Notes: a model not told the origin generated them from the letters alone. 64,000 bases of DNA from SCTD01 sp963781675 (GCA_963781675.1 CAWAGF010000001.1:62001-126000); one strand, 5' to 3'; shown: positions 23,910 through 33,157, counted from the first letter of the stretch. Numbers and translations are program-made.

Positions 23910-25469
23910 CTAGTTCACGCCGCGCTCGCGGCCTTCCCAGTAGGGCGAACGCAGCTCGCGCTTGAGCACCTTCATCGCCCCGCTCAGCGGCAGCGCCTCG
24001 TCGCGGAAGCTCACCGACTTCGGCACCTTGTAGCCGGCGATCAGCCCTCGGCAGTGCTCGACGAGCTCGGCCTCGGTGGCGGCCGCGTCCGGCTTCAGGA
24101 CGACGATCGCGTGCACCGCCTCGCCGTACAGGTCGTGCGGCACGCCGATGACCGCCACCTGCGCGACGGACGGGTGCGACGCGACGGCCTGCTCGACCTC
24201 GGTCGAGTACACGTTCTCGCCGCCGGTGACGATCATGTCCTTGGTGCGGTCGACGAGGTAGAGGAAGCCCTCGTCGTCGAGCCGCCCGGCGTCGCCCGAG
24301 TGGTACCAGCCGTCGCGGAACGCCTCGGCCGTCTCCTCGGGTCGCCGCCAGTACTCGCGCATGAACTGGCCGCCGCGAAGGCAGACCTCGCCGACCTGCC
24401 CGACGGGCACCGGGTCGCCGTGCTCGTCCTGGATCTGCACGACGGTGCCCTGCACGGGACGCCCGGCGGACGCGAGCTTCTCCTCGCGCAGGTGGTCCTC
24501 CGGCATGAGGATGCTGACCAGCGCGGCGCTCTCGGTCATGCCGTAGCCCTGGTACAGCTCGAGCTGCGGCTGGTCGGTGCGCAGGCGGTCCAGGACCGGC
24601 CGGGGCATCGGGGAGGCGCCGTACGTCAGCCGCTGCAGGGAGCGCATCCGCTCCGGGGTGTAGTCCGGGTGCGCGAAGGTCATCGCGAGCATCGTCGGGA
24701 CCATGATCGTGTTGGTGCAGCCGTGGTCCTCGCAGGCCTTCATCACGCCGCCGGCGTCGAAGACGGGGACGGTCACCAGCGCGCCGCCGGAGGTGGGCAT
24801 CGCGACGATCGCGGCCATCGAGGCGGCGTGGAACATCGGCACCTGCACGAGGTAGACGTCCTCGCGCTCGATCCGGACGCTGATCCCGATGTGGTACGCC
24901 GTCAGCATCAGGTTCCGCTGCGTCAGCAGCACGCCCTTGGGCAGCCCGGTGGTGCCGCCGGTGTACATGAGCAGGCAGGCGTCCTCCTCCTCCGGCTCGG
25001 CCGGCACGACCTCCTCGCCCGCGGTGATGAGGTCCTCGTACGCCACGTCGTGCGGCACGTCGCCGCCGCCGATGAGGACGACCTTCTGCACGCCCGCCGC
25101 CTCGCGCACCGAGTCGATGACGCCGGCGAACCACACGTCGACGAACACGACCTTGGTCGCCGAGTCGCTCAGCACGTGGGTCAGCTCGCGCGGCGCGAAG
25201 CGCAGGTTGAGCGGGTTGAGGACGGCCGCCCCGAGCATGCCCGCGTGGTACAGCTCCTCGAACTGCTGGCTGTTCAGCGACATCACCGCCACGCGGTCGC
25301 CGGGCTGGACACCGAGCTCCTGGCGCATCGCGTTCGCCAGCCGCAGCACCCGGGAGGCGTGCTCGCCGTACGACGTGGTCGTCCCGCTGCCCGTGTCGGT
25401 GAGGAACGGCTGCGTGGCGTACCGGTCGACGGCCGGCAGCAGCTGCCGGTGCCAGACGAGCTCCTTCAC
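23910..25469 (-). CDS. Acyl-CoA synthetase (AMP-binding, class I adenylate-forming)
   Basis: The product is 519 residues from GTG 25469, with AAGGAG seven bases upstream. The ANL superfamily is shown by the P-loop LMYTGGTTGLPKGVLLTQRN, the A4/A5 region YQGYGMTESAALVS, DGWYHSGDAGRLDDEGFLYL followed by VDRTKDMIVTGGENV, and the C-terminal catalytic Lys in PLSGAMKVLKREL. It activates a carboxylic acid as acyl-AMP and transfers it to CoA. The substrate, probably a medium or long fatty acid or an aryl acid, cannot be told. It lies between purF and the cyclic-di-GMP protein with no obvious pathway link. Confidence 0.9.
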   Translation of the reverse strand: MKELVWHRQLLPAVDRYATQPFLTDTGSGTTTSYGEHASRVLRLANAMRQELGVQPGDRVAVMSLNSQQFEELYHAGMLGAAVLNPLNLRFAPRELTHVLSDSATKVVFVDVWFAGVIDSVREAAGVQKVVLIGGGDVPHDVAYEDLITAGEEVVPAEPEEEDACLLMYTGGTTGLPKGVLLTQRNLMLTAYHIGISVRIEREDVYLVQVPMFHAASMAAIVAMPTSGGALVTVPVFDAGGVMKACEDHGCTNTIMVPTMLAMTFAHPDYTPERMRSLQRLTYGASPMPRPVLDRLRTDQPQLELYQGYGMTESAALVSILMPEDHLREEKLASAGRPVQGTVVQIQDEHGDPVPVGQVGEVCLRGGQFMREYWRRPEETAEAFRDGWYHSGDAGRLDDEGFLYLVDRTKDMIVTGGENVYSTEVEQAVASHPSVAQVAVIGVPHDLYGEAVHAIVVLKPDAAATEAELVEHCRGLIAGYKVPKSVSFRDEALPLSGAMKVLKRELRSPYWEGRERGVN

Positions 25470-25504
25470 GACGTGCTCCTTCGTGTGGCGGGCGTCACAC
25501 GAAC

Positions 25505-28500
25505 CTACGTCCCGGGCTCGGTCTCCGACAGCAGCGACGGGTAGGCGTGCGCCGCGACGGTGCGGGCCACCGTCGTCCGGTGCCAACGCACCCCCTCCGG
25601 CGTGCGGAAGTGCCGGCTGTTGAGCGCTGCCGCGATGCTCGCCAGGGAGGCGCCCGACCGGTGCAGGTCGAGCAGGTGGTCGAGCCCGTGCTCGAGCCCG
25701 ACCTGCTCGAGCTTCGCGCGCTTGCGCTCGCGCTTCGCGCGGACGGGTGACGCCGGGTGCACGACCGGCCGGGCCGACGTCCAGTCCGCCTCCTCGAAGG
25801 CTGCAGGAGGCAGCGCGGGGCCCCAGAGCCAGCCCTGCGCCGCCCCGCACCCGATGCCGGCGAGCAGTGCCGCCTGTCGCTCGGTCTCGACCCCCTCTGC
25901 CACCACCCGCACGCCGACGGCCCGGGCCAGGTCGACCACGGAGGCGACGATGGCCAGGGCGTCGCCGTCGTCGTCGTCATCGGTGCCCGAGACGAAGGAC
26001 CGGTCGATCTTGAGCCCGGTGATGGGCAGGTCACGCAGGTAGGCCAGGGAGCTGTACCCGGTGCCGAAGTCGTCGACCAGGACCTGGAAGCCCTTGTCGC
26101 GCAGGACGGTCAGGTTGCGCACCGCCTGGTGCGCGTCCCCCATCACCGCGCTCTCGGTGATCTCCAGGGCCACCAGCTCCGGAGCTGTGCCGGACTCGGC
26201 GGCCGTGGCGACCACGAGGTCGATGAGGGCCGGGTCGGCCAGGTTGCGCGCCGAGAGGTTCACCGCGACGTGCGCGTCCTTCGGCAGCCGACCACGAGCC
26301 CGGAGCCCGGCGACGTCACGCAGCGCGCGCTCGACCGCCCAGCGGTCCAGCGCGGGCGACAGGCCCGCGGCGTCGGCGGCGGCCACGAAGCGGGACGGCG
26401 GTACCGCCCCGAGCACGGGCGAGCTCCAGCGGGCCAGCGCCTCGACCCCCAGGACCCGGCCGGTGCGGAGCTCGACGACCGGCTGGTAGTGCATGTCCAG
26501 CCCCCCGTCCGCGAGGGCAGCACGCAGCTCGACGGCAAGGACGTGGCGCTGCTCCACCTCCTCGGACAGCCGCTGGTCGTAGACGTGCACGCGGCCACGC
26601 CCGGCCGACTTGGCGGCGTACATGGCCGTGTCCGCGAAGCGGAGCAGGTCGCCCGCGCTGGCCGCCGGCGTCACCGCGACCCCGATGGAGGCGCTGACGT
26701 GCACGTCGTCGCCGTGCACGACGAGCGGCTCCTCGAAGCAGGTCAGCAGGTCGTCCGCGACCTGCCGTGCCTGAGCCGCATCGGTGTCCTCGCACACCAC
26801 GACGAACTCGTCCCCGCCGAAGCGGGCCACGGTGTCCTGGGGGCGCAGGGCCCCCCGCAGCCGCTCGGCCACCTGCACGAGCAGCGCGTCGCCTGCGTCG
26901 TGGCCGCGGCTGTCGTTGACGAACTTGAACTGGTCGAGGTCGAGGAACAGGACTGCGGTGCCGACCGTCTCGCGCTGCAGCGCGTGCTCGAGGCGGTCCT
27001 GCAGCAGCGAGCGGTTGGCCAGGCCGGTCAAGGCGTCGTGCAGAGCAGCGTGCCGCAGCTCGTCCTGCGCGCGGCGCGCATCCGTGACGTCGGCGATCAT
27101 CGCGAGCGCGCCCTCGACGGCGCCGTCCGGGCGGTGCAGAGGGGAGGCGGCGATCGAGTAGGTGCGCTGGCTGCCGTCCGGATGACGGAACGGCAGCTCG
27201 TAGCGCTCGGTCCCGCGCCGCGCCCTGGTCGCGAGACGGGTGACGAACTGCGTCGCCGTCGCCGGGTCGAGCAGGTCGACGACCGGACGGGTGAGGACCT
27301 CCTGCAGCGGGACGCCGAGCAGCTCCGCGGTCCGGGCGTTGGCGTACAGCGTGCGGCCGTCCAGGTCGGCCGCCCAGATGCCCTCCTGCGCGGTGTCGAT
27401 GAGCGCGCGGTACCGCGCCTCGGACGCCCGCAGCGCGGTCTCCGCCTCCACCCGCTCGGTGATGTCCTTGAGGTTGGCGACGATGCCGCCCACTGCCGTG
27501 TCGAGCAGGTTGGTCACCGTCATCTCGACCCAGCGCCAGGAGCCGTCGGCGTGCCGGACGCGCAGCACCGCCTCCCCGCCGCGCACCTCGTCCTGGCTGC
27601 CGCGGAACGTCGCCCGCACGTCGGCGCGTGCCTTGGGGTGCACGAGGTCGAGCGCGAGCTCTCCCACGAGCTCGTGCGGCTCGTAGCCGAGGACGTGGAG
27701 CAGGGAGCGCGAGGCGTGCACGATGCGCCCCTGCTGGTCGGTGACGATGGCGGCGTCGGCGGCCCGCGCGGAGAGGGCGAGGAAGAACTCCTCCTGCCGC
27801 TCCTGGCGGCTCTGCGCGTCACGCAGCCCGGTCAGGTCCTGCAGGACCGCCGCTGCGCCGTCGACGTGGCCGGCACCGTCCCGCAGCCCGGTGACCTCCA
27901 CCAGCACGCTGAGGGGTCGGTTCCCGGGTCCGGTCATCAGTCGCTCGACCCGTGCCGCCGTGCGCCGTCCCGTCAGGACCTCCCGCAGCACGACATCGGC
28001 ACTGCCGTCGTCGTCCGGGGCCGTCAGGTCACGCAGCGAGCGCCCGACCAGGCTCTCCCGGGTGCGGTCGAGCAGCTCGCAGAAGGCGTCGTTCACCTCC
28101 ACCAGCCGACCGTCCGGGCCAACGGAGGACTGCGGCACCGTGGACTGCTCGAAGCGCGCACGGAAGCGCTCGTGCTGGGCGGCCGCCTCCGCCCGCAACC
28201 GCCGCTGCTCGCGGATGTCGTGCACGTTGCCGACGAGGGCCTGCACCGCCGGGTCGGTGCGCAGATCGCTGAGCGCGTGCCGTACCCAGACGTGCCCGCC
28301 GTCACGGCTCCGCAGGCGCAGCTCGAGCTCTGACTGCTGAGCACGTCCCTGGACGACGGCCGCCCACGACTCGGCAGCGGCCGGCCGGTCGTCCGGGTGG
28401 ACGAGCTCGATGACGTCCAGGGCCTCCAGGTCCTCGCTGCGCCAGCCCAGCAGCCGCCCGACGGAGGTGGTCGCCCACGTGAGCCGCCCCTCGGCGCTCG

Positions 28501-28939
28501 CGGTGTAGGTGATGTGGGCCGCGTTGCGCAGCAGCGCCTGCCAGCGCGCACGGCTGCGCAGCAGTGCCTGCTCGGCCTCCTTCCGCTCGCTCTCGTCGAG
28601 GATGACGACGGTCAGGTACGCCGGCCGCCCGCCCTCACCGCGTACGACCGTCGGGTAGAGGCGGCAGGGGACGGTGGCCGTCCTGCCGGCGAGGTCGGCA
28701 TCCACCCGCTGCGCGAGGTGGTGGTCCGCGGCCCGCCGCAGCAGCTCGTCGAGCGCGGCAGCATCGGCGTCGCTCGCGCCCCAGCGCGCCAGGCCGTCCC
28801 GCTCCAGGTCGTCGCGCGACCGGCCGAGCAGGCCGGCCAGCGCCTCGTTGACCGACATGACGCCGCCGTCCAGGCGGACCAGGGCGATGGGGAGCGTGGA
28901 CTGCTCGAAGCGCTCCGTGCCACGCACCGGGGAGGTCAC
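25505..28939 (-). CDS. Five-PAS GGDEF-EAL cyclic-di-GMP protein with C-terminal HTH
   Basis: The product is about 1144 residues from GTG 28939 (an ATG at 29023 would add 28). Five PAS modules fill roughly 8-620 (for example RWQALLRNAAHITYTASAEG, then RYRALIDTAQEGIWAADLDG). A GGDEF domain follows with an intact RFGGDEF and an RxxD inhibitory site (RPQD). Then comes an EAL domain with GVEALARW, VDDFGTGYSSLAYLRDLP and AEGVET. The end (LLDLHRSGASLASIAAALNS, RHFRTPEGVRWHRTTVARTV) is a recombinase-like helix-turn-helix. There are no membrane segments, so it is a cytosolic sensor. Both catalytic motifs look active; the net activity is unknown. Confidence 0.9.
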   Translation of the reverse strand: MTSPVRGTERFEQSTLPIALVRLDGGVMSVNEALAGLLGRSRDDLERDGLARWGASDADAAALDELLRRAADHHLAQRVDADLAGRTATVPCRLYPTVVRGEGGRPAYLTVVILDESERKEAEQALLRSRARWQALLRNAAHITYTASAEGRLTWATTSVGRLLGWRSEDLEALDVIELVHPDDRPAAAESWAAVVQGRAQQSELELRLRSRDGGHVWVRHALSDLRTDPAVQALVGNVHDIREQRRLRAEAAAQHERFRARFEQSTVPQSSVGPDGRLVEVNDAFCELLDRTRESLVGRSLRDLTAPDDDGSADVVLREVLTGRRTAARVERLMTGPGNRPLSVLVEVTGLRDGAGHVDGAAAVLQDLTGLRDAQSRQERQEEFFLALSARAADAAIVTDQQGRIVHASRSLLHVLGYEPHELVGELALDLVHPKARADVRATFRGSQDEVRGGEAVLRVRHADGSWRWVEMTVTNLLDTAVGGIVANLKDITERVEAETALRASEARYRALIDTAQEGIWAADLDGRTLYANARTAELLGVPLQEVLTRPVVDLLDPATATQFVTRLATRARRGTERYELPFRHPDGSQRTYSIAASPLHRPDGAVEGALAMIADVTDARRAQDELRHAALHDALTGLANRSLLQDRLEHALQRETVGTAVLFLDLDQFKFVNDSRGHDAGDALLVQVAERLRGALRPQDTVARFGGDEFVVVCEDTDAAQARQVADDLLTCFEEPLVVHGDDVHVSASIGVAVTPAASAGDLLRFADTAMYAAKSAGRGRVHVYDQRLSEEVEQRHVLAVELRAALADGGLDMHYQPVVELRTGRVLGVEALARWSSPVLGAVPPSRFVAAADAAGLSPALDRWAVERALRDVAGLRARGRLPKDAHVAVNLSARNLADPALIDLVVATAAESGTAPELVALEITESAVMGDAHQAVRNLTVLRDKGFQVLVDDFGTGYSSLAYLRDLPITGLKIDRSFVSGTDDDDDGDALAIVASVVDLARAVGVRVVAEGVETERQAALLAGIGCGAAQGWLWGPALPPAAFEEADWTSARPVVHPASPVRAKRERKRAKLEQVGLEHGLDHLLDLHRSGASLASIAAALNSRHFRTPEGVRWHRTTVARTVAAHAYPSLLSETEPGT

Positions 28940-28980
28940 GGCGCAGCATGCTTCCGCGGCGATGCCACTGGCAAGGGAGG

Positions 28981-29334
28981 TCAGAGGGGCAGCCAGGGCG
29001 AGAGGTCGGCGCGGTCCCCCCACGTGCGCACGCGACCGTCACGCGCAGCGTCGGCCCACGGCACGCGGCCGGCGCAGAGCTCGACGAAGGCGACGGGATC
29101 GGCCTCGACGACGTTCGGCGGGGTGCCGCGCGTGTGGCGCGGGCCCTCGACGCACTGCACGGCGGCGTACGGCGGCACCCGCACCTCCACGTGCCGGCCC
29201 GGCGCGACCTCCGCCAGCCGCCCGGCGAGGCCGCGCACGGCCAGCGCCAGGTCGGGCTCCTCGTACGACCCGGACAGCACCCGGGTGACCGCCTCGGCGA
29301 CCAGGGCCGGGTCGCGGCGACGCTTCGGCGGCAC
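28981..29334 (-). CDS. Sterol-carrier-type small protein downstream of purL
   Basis: The product is 117 residues from GTG 29334. The pattern VLSGSYEEPDLALAVRGLAG, EVAPGRHVEVRVPPYAAVQC, VEGPRHTRGTPPNVVEADPV, AFVELCAGRVPWADAARDGR, then VRTWGDRADLSPWLPL is that of the actinobacterial sterol carrier family protein found next to purL. Such proteins share the SCP2-like fold, but a ligand is not established. TAGCCT, whose TAG is the purL stop codon, sits six bases before the start, suggesting its own leaderless transcript in addition to read-through. Confidence 0.8.
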   Translation of the reverse strand: MPPKRRRDPALVAEAVTRVLSGSYEEPDLALAVRGLAGRLAEVAPGRHVEVRVPPYAAVQCVEGPRHTRGTPPNVVEADPVAFVELCAGRVPWADAARDGRVRTWGDRADLSPWLPL

Positions 29335-29340
29335 GCCCTC

Positions 29341-29346
29341 AGGCTA
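29341..29346 (-). promoter_or_regulatory. Leaderless -10 overlapping the purL stop codon
   Basis: TAGCCT on the minus strand starts with the TAG stop of purL (29346-29344) and is six bases before GTG 29334. No Shine-Dalgarno precedes that start. Confidence 0.5.
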
Positions 29347-31638
29347 GCGAGCGGCGCCCGTCGCCGGAGCCGTCGCCGCGGGGTCCGCCGCAGCGGTGTC
29401 CCCGGCCAGCGGGCCGAACAGCGCCGGGAGCGTCCCCTCGTGCGCGTCGCGCAGCTGCGCGAGCGGCAGGGACAGCACGTCCTGCACGTCGAGCACCGTG
29501 CCGTCGGTGACCCCGATGCGGGTGCACGGCAGGTCGCGCGCAGCGCACATCTCGGTGAAGCGCAGCTCCTCCGAGCGCGGCACCGTCACGACGGCCCGCC
29601 CGGCGGACTCGCTGAACAGCTGCACGAACGGGTCGAGCCCGGCCGGGAGCACCACGCGCGCGCCGATGCCCTTGGCCAGCGCGGACTCGACCAGCGCCTG
29701 CGCGAGGCCGCCGTCGGACAGGTCGTGCGCGCTGGACAGCATGCCGTCGCGGGAGCCGCTGACCAGCACCTCGCCGAGCACCTGCTCGCGCTCGAGGTCG
29801 ACGACGGGCGGGCGGCCGCCGAGGTGGCGGTGCTCGGCCCAGGCCCACTCGGAGCCGCCGAGCTCGTCGCGCGTCTCGCCCAGCAGCAGCACCGACTCGC
29901 CTTCGGACTGGAACCCCATGGGCGTGCGCCGGGCGACGTCGTCGAGCAGGCCGAGCACGCCGATCACCGGCGTCGGGTTGATGGCGGTGCCGGCGGTCGA
30001 GTTGTAGAAGCTCACGTTGCCGCCGGTCACCGGCGTGGCCAGCGCGCGGCAGCCGTCGGCGAGGCCGCGGGTCGCCTCGGCGAACTGCCACATCACGGCG
30101 GGGTCCTCGGGGCTGCCGAAGTTCAGGCAGTTGGTCACCGCGATCGGGACGGCGCCGGTGGCGGCGACGTTGCGGTAGGCCTCGGCCAGCGCGAGCTGCG
30201 CGCCGGCGTACGGGTCGAGCCGCGCGTAGCGGCCGTTGCCGTCGGTGGACAGGGCGATGCCGAGCCCGCTGTCGGACAGCCGCACGACGCCGGCGTCCTC
30301 GGGCCAGGCCAGCACCGTGTCGCCGAGCACGATGCGGTCGTACTGCTCGACGACCCAGCGGCGGCTGCACAGGTTCGGCGAGGCGACCATGCGCAGCAGC
30401 AGCGCCCCGAGGTCCTCGCTCGGGTACGGCGGGAGCGCGGCGCCCTGCAGCGAATCCTGGTCGTCCGGTCGCGCGAGCGGTCGCTCGTAGACGGGTCCGT
30501 CGTCGGCGAGCGAGCCGGGCGGGACGTCGACGACGACCTCGCCGTGCCACTCGACGAGCAGCCGGTCGCCCTCGACGACCTCGCCGATCGCGGTGGCGAG
30601 CACGCCCCACTTCTCGGCGATCGCGAGCACGGCGTCGAGGTTGGCGGGCGTGACGATCGCGAGCATCCGCTCCTGCGACTCGCTGGCCAGCACCTCGTGC
30701 GGCTCCATCGACGCCTCGCGCAGCGGCACCCGGTCGAGGTGCGCACGCATGCCGGACCTCCCGGCGGCGGCGGTCTCGGTGAGCGCACAGGTGAGGCCGG
30801 CGCCGCCGAGGTCCTGGATGCCCTCGACGAGCTGCGCGTCGTACATCTCGAGGCAGGCCTCGATGAGCAGCTTCTCGGTGAAGGGGTCGCCGACCTGGAC
30901 GCTCGGGCGGCGCGCCGGGCCGTCCGCGTCGAAGGTCGCCGACGCGAGGACGGAGACGCCGCCGATGCCGTCGCGGCCGGTCTTCGCACCGAGCAGGACG
31001 ACGACGTTGCCGACGCCGCGCGCGGCGCTCAGCTGGATGCGGTCGACCGGCATGACGCCCAGGCACAGGGCGTTGACGAGCGGGTTGCCCTGGTAGCTCG
31101 GGTCGAAGACGACCTCGCCGCCGATGTTGGGCAGCCCCAGGCAGTTCCCGTAGCCGCCGATGCCGGCGACGATGCCCGGCAGCACGCGCTGGGTGTCGGG
31201 GTGGTCGGCGTCGCCGAAGCGCAGCGGGTCCATCACGAGCACCGGCCGGGCGCCCATCGTGAGGATGTCGCGCACGATGCCGCCGATGCCGGTGGCCGCG
31301 CCCTGGTAGGGCTCGACGTAGCTCGGGTGGTTGTGCGACTCGACCTTGAACGTGACGGCCAGCCCCTCGCCGACGTCGACGACGCCGGCGTTCTCGCCCA
31401 TGCCGACGAGCATGCGGTCGCCCTTGGGCAGCTCGCCGAACTGGCGCAGGTGCACCTTGCTGCTCTTGTAGGAGCAGTGCTCGCTCCACATGATCGAGTA
31501 CATCGCCAGCTCCGACTGCGTCGGCCGGCGGCCGAGCACCTCGCGGATGCGGGCGTACTCGTCGTCCTTCAGTCCGAGCTCGAGGAACGGCTGCTCCTGG
31601 TCGGGCGTCCCGGCGGCCTGCGCGACGGTGTCGGTCAC
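29344..31638 (-). CDS. purL: Phosphoribosylformylglycinamidine synthase, large subunit
   Basis: The product is 764 residues from GTG 31638, which overlaps the purQ stop (GTGA). It is the small, three-subunit-type PurL: ELAMYSIMWSEHCSYKSSK, LAVTFKVESHNHPSYVEPYQ, GAATGIGGIVRDILTMGARP, IQDLGGAGLTCA, and a second ATP-like half with VTGGNVSFYNST and LSDGGLAQALVESALAKG. With PurS and PurQ it converts FGAR to FGAM using glutamine and ATP. The separate purS and purQ genes directly upstream agree with this type. Confidence 0.97.
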   Translation of the reverse strand: MTDTVAQAAGTPDQEQPFLELGLKDDEYARIREVLGRRPTQSELAMYSIMWSEHCSYKSSKVHLRQFGELPKGDRMLVGMGENAGVVDVGEGLAVTFKVESHNHPSYVEPYQGAATGIGGIVRDILTMGARPVLVMDPLRFGDADHPDTQRVLPGIVAGIGGYGNCLGLPNIGGEVVFDPSYQGNPLVNALCLGVMPVDRIQLSAARGVGNVVVLLGAKTGRDGIGGVSVLASATFDADGPARRPSVQVGDPFTEKLLIEACLEMYDAQLVEGIQDLGGAGLTCALTETAAAGRSGMRAHLDRVPLREASMEPHEVLASESQERMLAIVTPANLDAVLAIAEKWGVLATAIGEVVEGDRLLVEWHGEVVVDVPPGSLADDGPVYERPLARPDDQDSLQGAALPPYPSEDLGALLLRMVASPNLCSRRWVVEQYDRIVLGDTVLAWPEDAGVVRLSDSGLGIALSTDGNGRYARLDPYAGAQLALAEAYRNVAATGAVPIAVTNCLNFGSPEDPAVMWQFAEATRGLADGCRALATPVTGGNVSFYNSTAGTAINPTPVIGVLGLLDDVARRTPMGFQSEGESVLLLGETRDELGGSEWAWAEHRHLGGRPPVVDLEREQVLGEVLVSGSRDGMLSSAHDLSDGGLAQALVESALAKGIGARVVLPAGLDPFVQLFSESAGRAVVTVPRSEELRFTEMCAARDLPCTRIGVTDGTVLDVQDVLSLPLAQLRDAHEGTLPALFGPLAGDTAAADPAATAPATGAAR

Positions 31639-32315
31639 GCCGACACCAGGGCCTTCAGGACGGAGGTGAAGAAGACCAGCCCGTCGGTGCCGGCGGTGCC
31701 GATGAGGTCCTCCACCGCGTGCTCGGGGTGCGGCATGATCCCGACCACGTTGCCCTTCTCGTTGCGGATGCCGGCGATGTCGCGGGCGCTGCCGTTGGGG
31801 TTGCTGCCGAGGTAGCGCGCGACCACGCGGCCGCTGCCCTCCAGCTCGTCGAGCACCTGCTCCGGGGCGACGTAGTTGCCCTCGCCGTTCTTGACCGGGA
31901 CGACGATCTCCTGCCCGCTCTCGTAGCCGCTGGTCCACGCGGAGCCGGTGCTCTCGACGCGCAGCCGCTGGTCGCGGTTGACGAAGTGCAGGTGGGCGTT
32001 GCGGGTGAGCGCCCCCGGCAGCAGGCCGCTCTCGCAGAGCACCTGGAAGCCGTTGCAGATGCCGAGCACGGGCAGGCCGCGCTGCGCCTGCTCGACGACG
32101 CTCGTCATCGCCGGCGCGAACCGGGCGATGGCGCCCGCACGCAGGTAGTCGCCGTAGGAGAAGCCCCCGGGGAGCACGACGGCGTCGACGCCCTGCAGGT
32201 CTGCCTCGCGGTGCCACAGCGCGACCGGCTCACCACCCGCGAGGCGCACCGCGCGCTGGGCGTCCCGGTCGTCCAGGCTGCCGGGGAAGGTCACCACGCC
32301 GATGCGAGCCGTCAC
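31635..32315 (-). CDS. purQ: Phosphoribosylformylglycinamidine synthase, glutaminase subunit
   Basis: The product is 226 residues from GTG 32315. It is a class I glutamine amidotransferase with RIGVVTFPGSLDDRDAQRAV, LPGGFSYGDYLRAGAIAR, the nucleophile Cys in VLGICNGFQVL and the catalytic His/Glu in IMPHPEHAVE. It delivers ammonia to PurL. The start is preceded by TAGTCT at seven bases rather than by a Shine-Dalgarno, so a leaderless transcript may supplement read-through from purS. It is tightly coupled to purL by GTGA. Confidence 0.96.
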   Translation of the reverse strand: MTARIGVVTFPGSLDDRDAQRAVRLAGGEPVALWHREADLQGVDAVVLPGGFSYGDYLRAGAIARFAPAMTSVVEQAQRGLPVLGICNGFQVLCESGLLPGALTRNAHLHFVNRDQRLRVESTGSAWTSGYESGQEIVVPVKNGEGNYVAPEQVLDELEGSGRVVARYLGSNPNGSARDIAGIRNEKGNVVGIMPHPEHAVEDLIGTAGTDGLVFFTSVLKALVSA

Positions 32316-32322
32316 TCGGCCC

Positions 32323-32328
32323 AGACTA
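32323..32328 (-). promoter_or_regulatory. Leaderless -10 overlapping the upstream stop codon (purQ)
   Basis: TAGTCT on the minus strand begins with the TAG stop of the RsbW-like gene (32328-32326) and lies seven bases before GTG 32315. Confidence 0.5.
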
Positions 32329-32829
32329 CTGCGGGACGGGGGCGTCCTCGACGTGCTCGTCGCCGGACCACGGGCCGTGCTCGGTCTTCGGCTTGCCCTC
32401 GGTCAGCTTCTTGATGGGCGCGTCGTCCAGCCAGTCGAGCTGCTTCTCGAGGTGGACGACCGTGCCCACCTGCGGGCGGCTGGTGAACGTCACCTTGTCG
32501 ACCAGCGCGCGCATGAGCTGGATGCCGCGGCCGTCCTCGGCGCTGGGCTCGGCGTCCGCGTGGCCCTTCACGCTGCCGTCGAAGCCCTCGCCGCGGTCGA
32601 TGACCTCGATGACGCAGACGGTGCCGTCGATGCCGGCGGACACCTCGTACTCGTCGGTCTCGGCGGCGTGGTCGAGCACGTTGGTGCAGGCCTCGGTGAG
32701 CGCGAGCTCGATGGCGTGCACGACCTCCTCGGTGACGCCGAGGACGGTCAGGCCGTTCTTGAGGACGGCCCGGGCGATGGGGACGGAGTACTCGTCGCGC
32801 GGCAGCGCCAGCGTCAGCTTGTACTCCAC
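32326..32829 (-). CDS. RsbW/SpoIIAB-like anti-sigma-type ATP-binding protein
   Basis: The product is 167 residues from GTG 32829. It is a GHKL ATPase with N-box ELALTEACTNVLDHA, G1 box IDRGEGFDG and G2 box GRGIQLMRALVDKV, followed by a roughly 40-residue charged tail. Family members are serine kinases that bind sigma factors or antagonists. No sigma or antagonist gene is adjacent; instead the gene lies between purS and purQ. It could link stress signalling to another locus. The co-location with the FGAM synthase genes is unexplained. Confidence 0.85.
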   Translation of the reverse strand: MEYKLTLALPRDEYSVPIARAVLKNGLTVLGVTEEVVHAIELALTEACTNVLDHAAETDEYEVSAGIDGTVCVIEVIDRGEGFDGSVKGHADAEPSAEDGRGIQLMRALVDKVTFTSRPQVGTVVHLEKQLDWLDDAPIKKLTEGKPKTEHGPWSGDEHVEDAPVPQ

Positions 32830-32838
32830 GAGGAGCGC

Positions 32839-33096
32839 CTACCCGTCACGGCGGGGGCGCACGCGGAAGTCCTCGATGACGGGGTTCGCCAGCAGCGTCT
32901 CGGCCATCTTCGTGGCCAGCTCCAGCGCCGCCGTCTCGTCCTCGGCCTCGAGCGAGAGCTCGACGTGCTTGCCGATCCGCAGGCTGCTCGCCGCCGGCAG
33001 TCCCAGCGCGGGGAGGGCGTTGAGGACCGCCTGTCCCGCGGGGTCGAGGATCTCGGGCTTGAGCATCACGTCGACGACGACCTCGTGCACTGCCAT
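32839..33096 (-). CDS. purS: Phosphoribosylformylglycinamidine synthase, PurS subunit
   Basis: The product is 85 residues from ATG 33096: VHEVVVDVMLKPEILDPAGQ, AVLNALPALG, RIGKHVELSLEAEDE, ETLLANPVIEDFRVR, a standard PurS. It forms the complex with PurQ and PurL and helps channel ammonia. There is no Shine-Dalgarno; TAGCCT lies exactly six bases before the ATG, a leaderless arrangement. A hairpin upstream separates it from the secreted-protein gene. Confidence 0.95.
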   Translation of the reverse strand: MAVHEVVVDVMLKPEILDPAGQAVLNALPALGLPAASSLRIGKHVELSLEAEDETAALELATKMAETLLANPVIEDFRVRPRRDG

Positions 33097-33102
33097 GTCC
33101 GC

Positions 33103-33108
33103 AGGCTA
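33103..33108 (-). promoter_or_regulatory. Leaderless -10 of purS
   Basis: TAGCCT (complement) is six bases before ATG 33096, with no ribosome-binding site in between. Confidence 0.5.
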
Positions 33109-33110
33109 GT

Positions 33111-33135
33111 CCCCCGGCCCCAGCGGGACCGGGGG
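33111..33135. terminator. Hairpin between secreted gene copy 4 and purS
   Basis: CCCCCGG pairs with CCGGGGG across an 11-base loop, 23 bases past the stop of the 33158 gene and just upstream of the purS promoter. Confidence 0.55.
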
Positions 33136-33157
33136 CTGCCGCGGCGCTACCGCGGGG

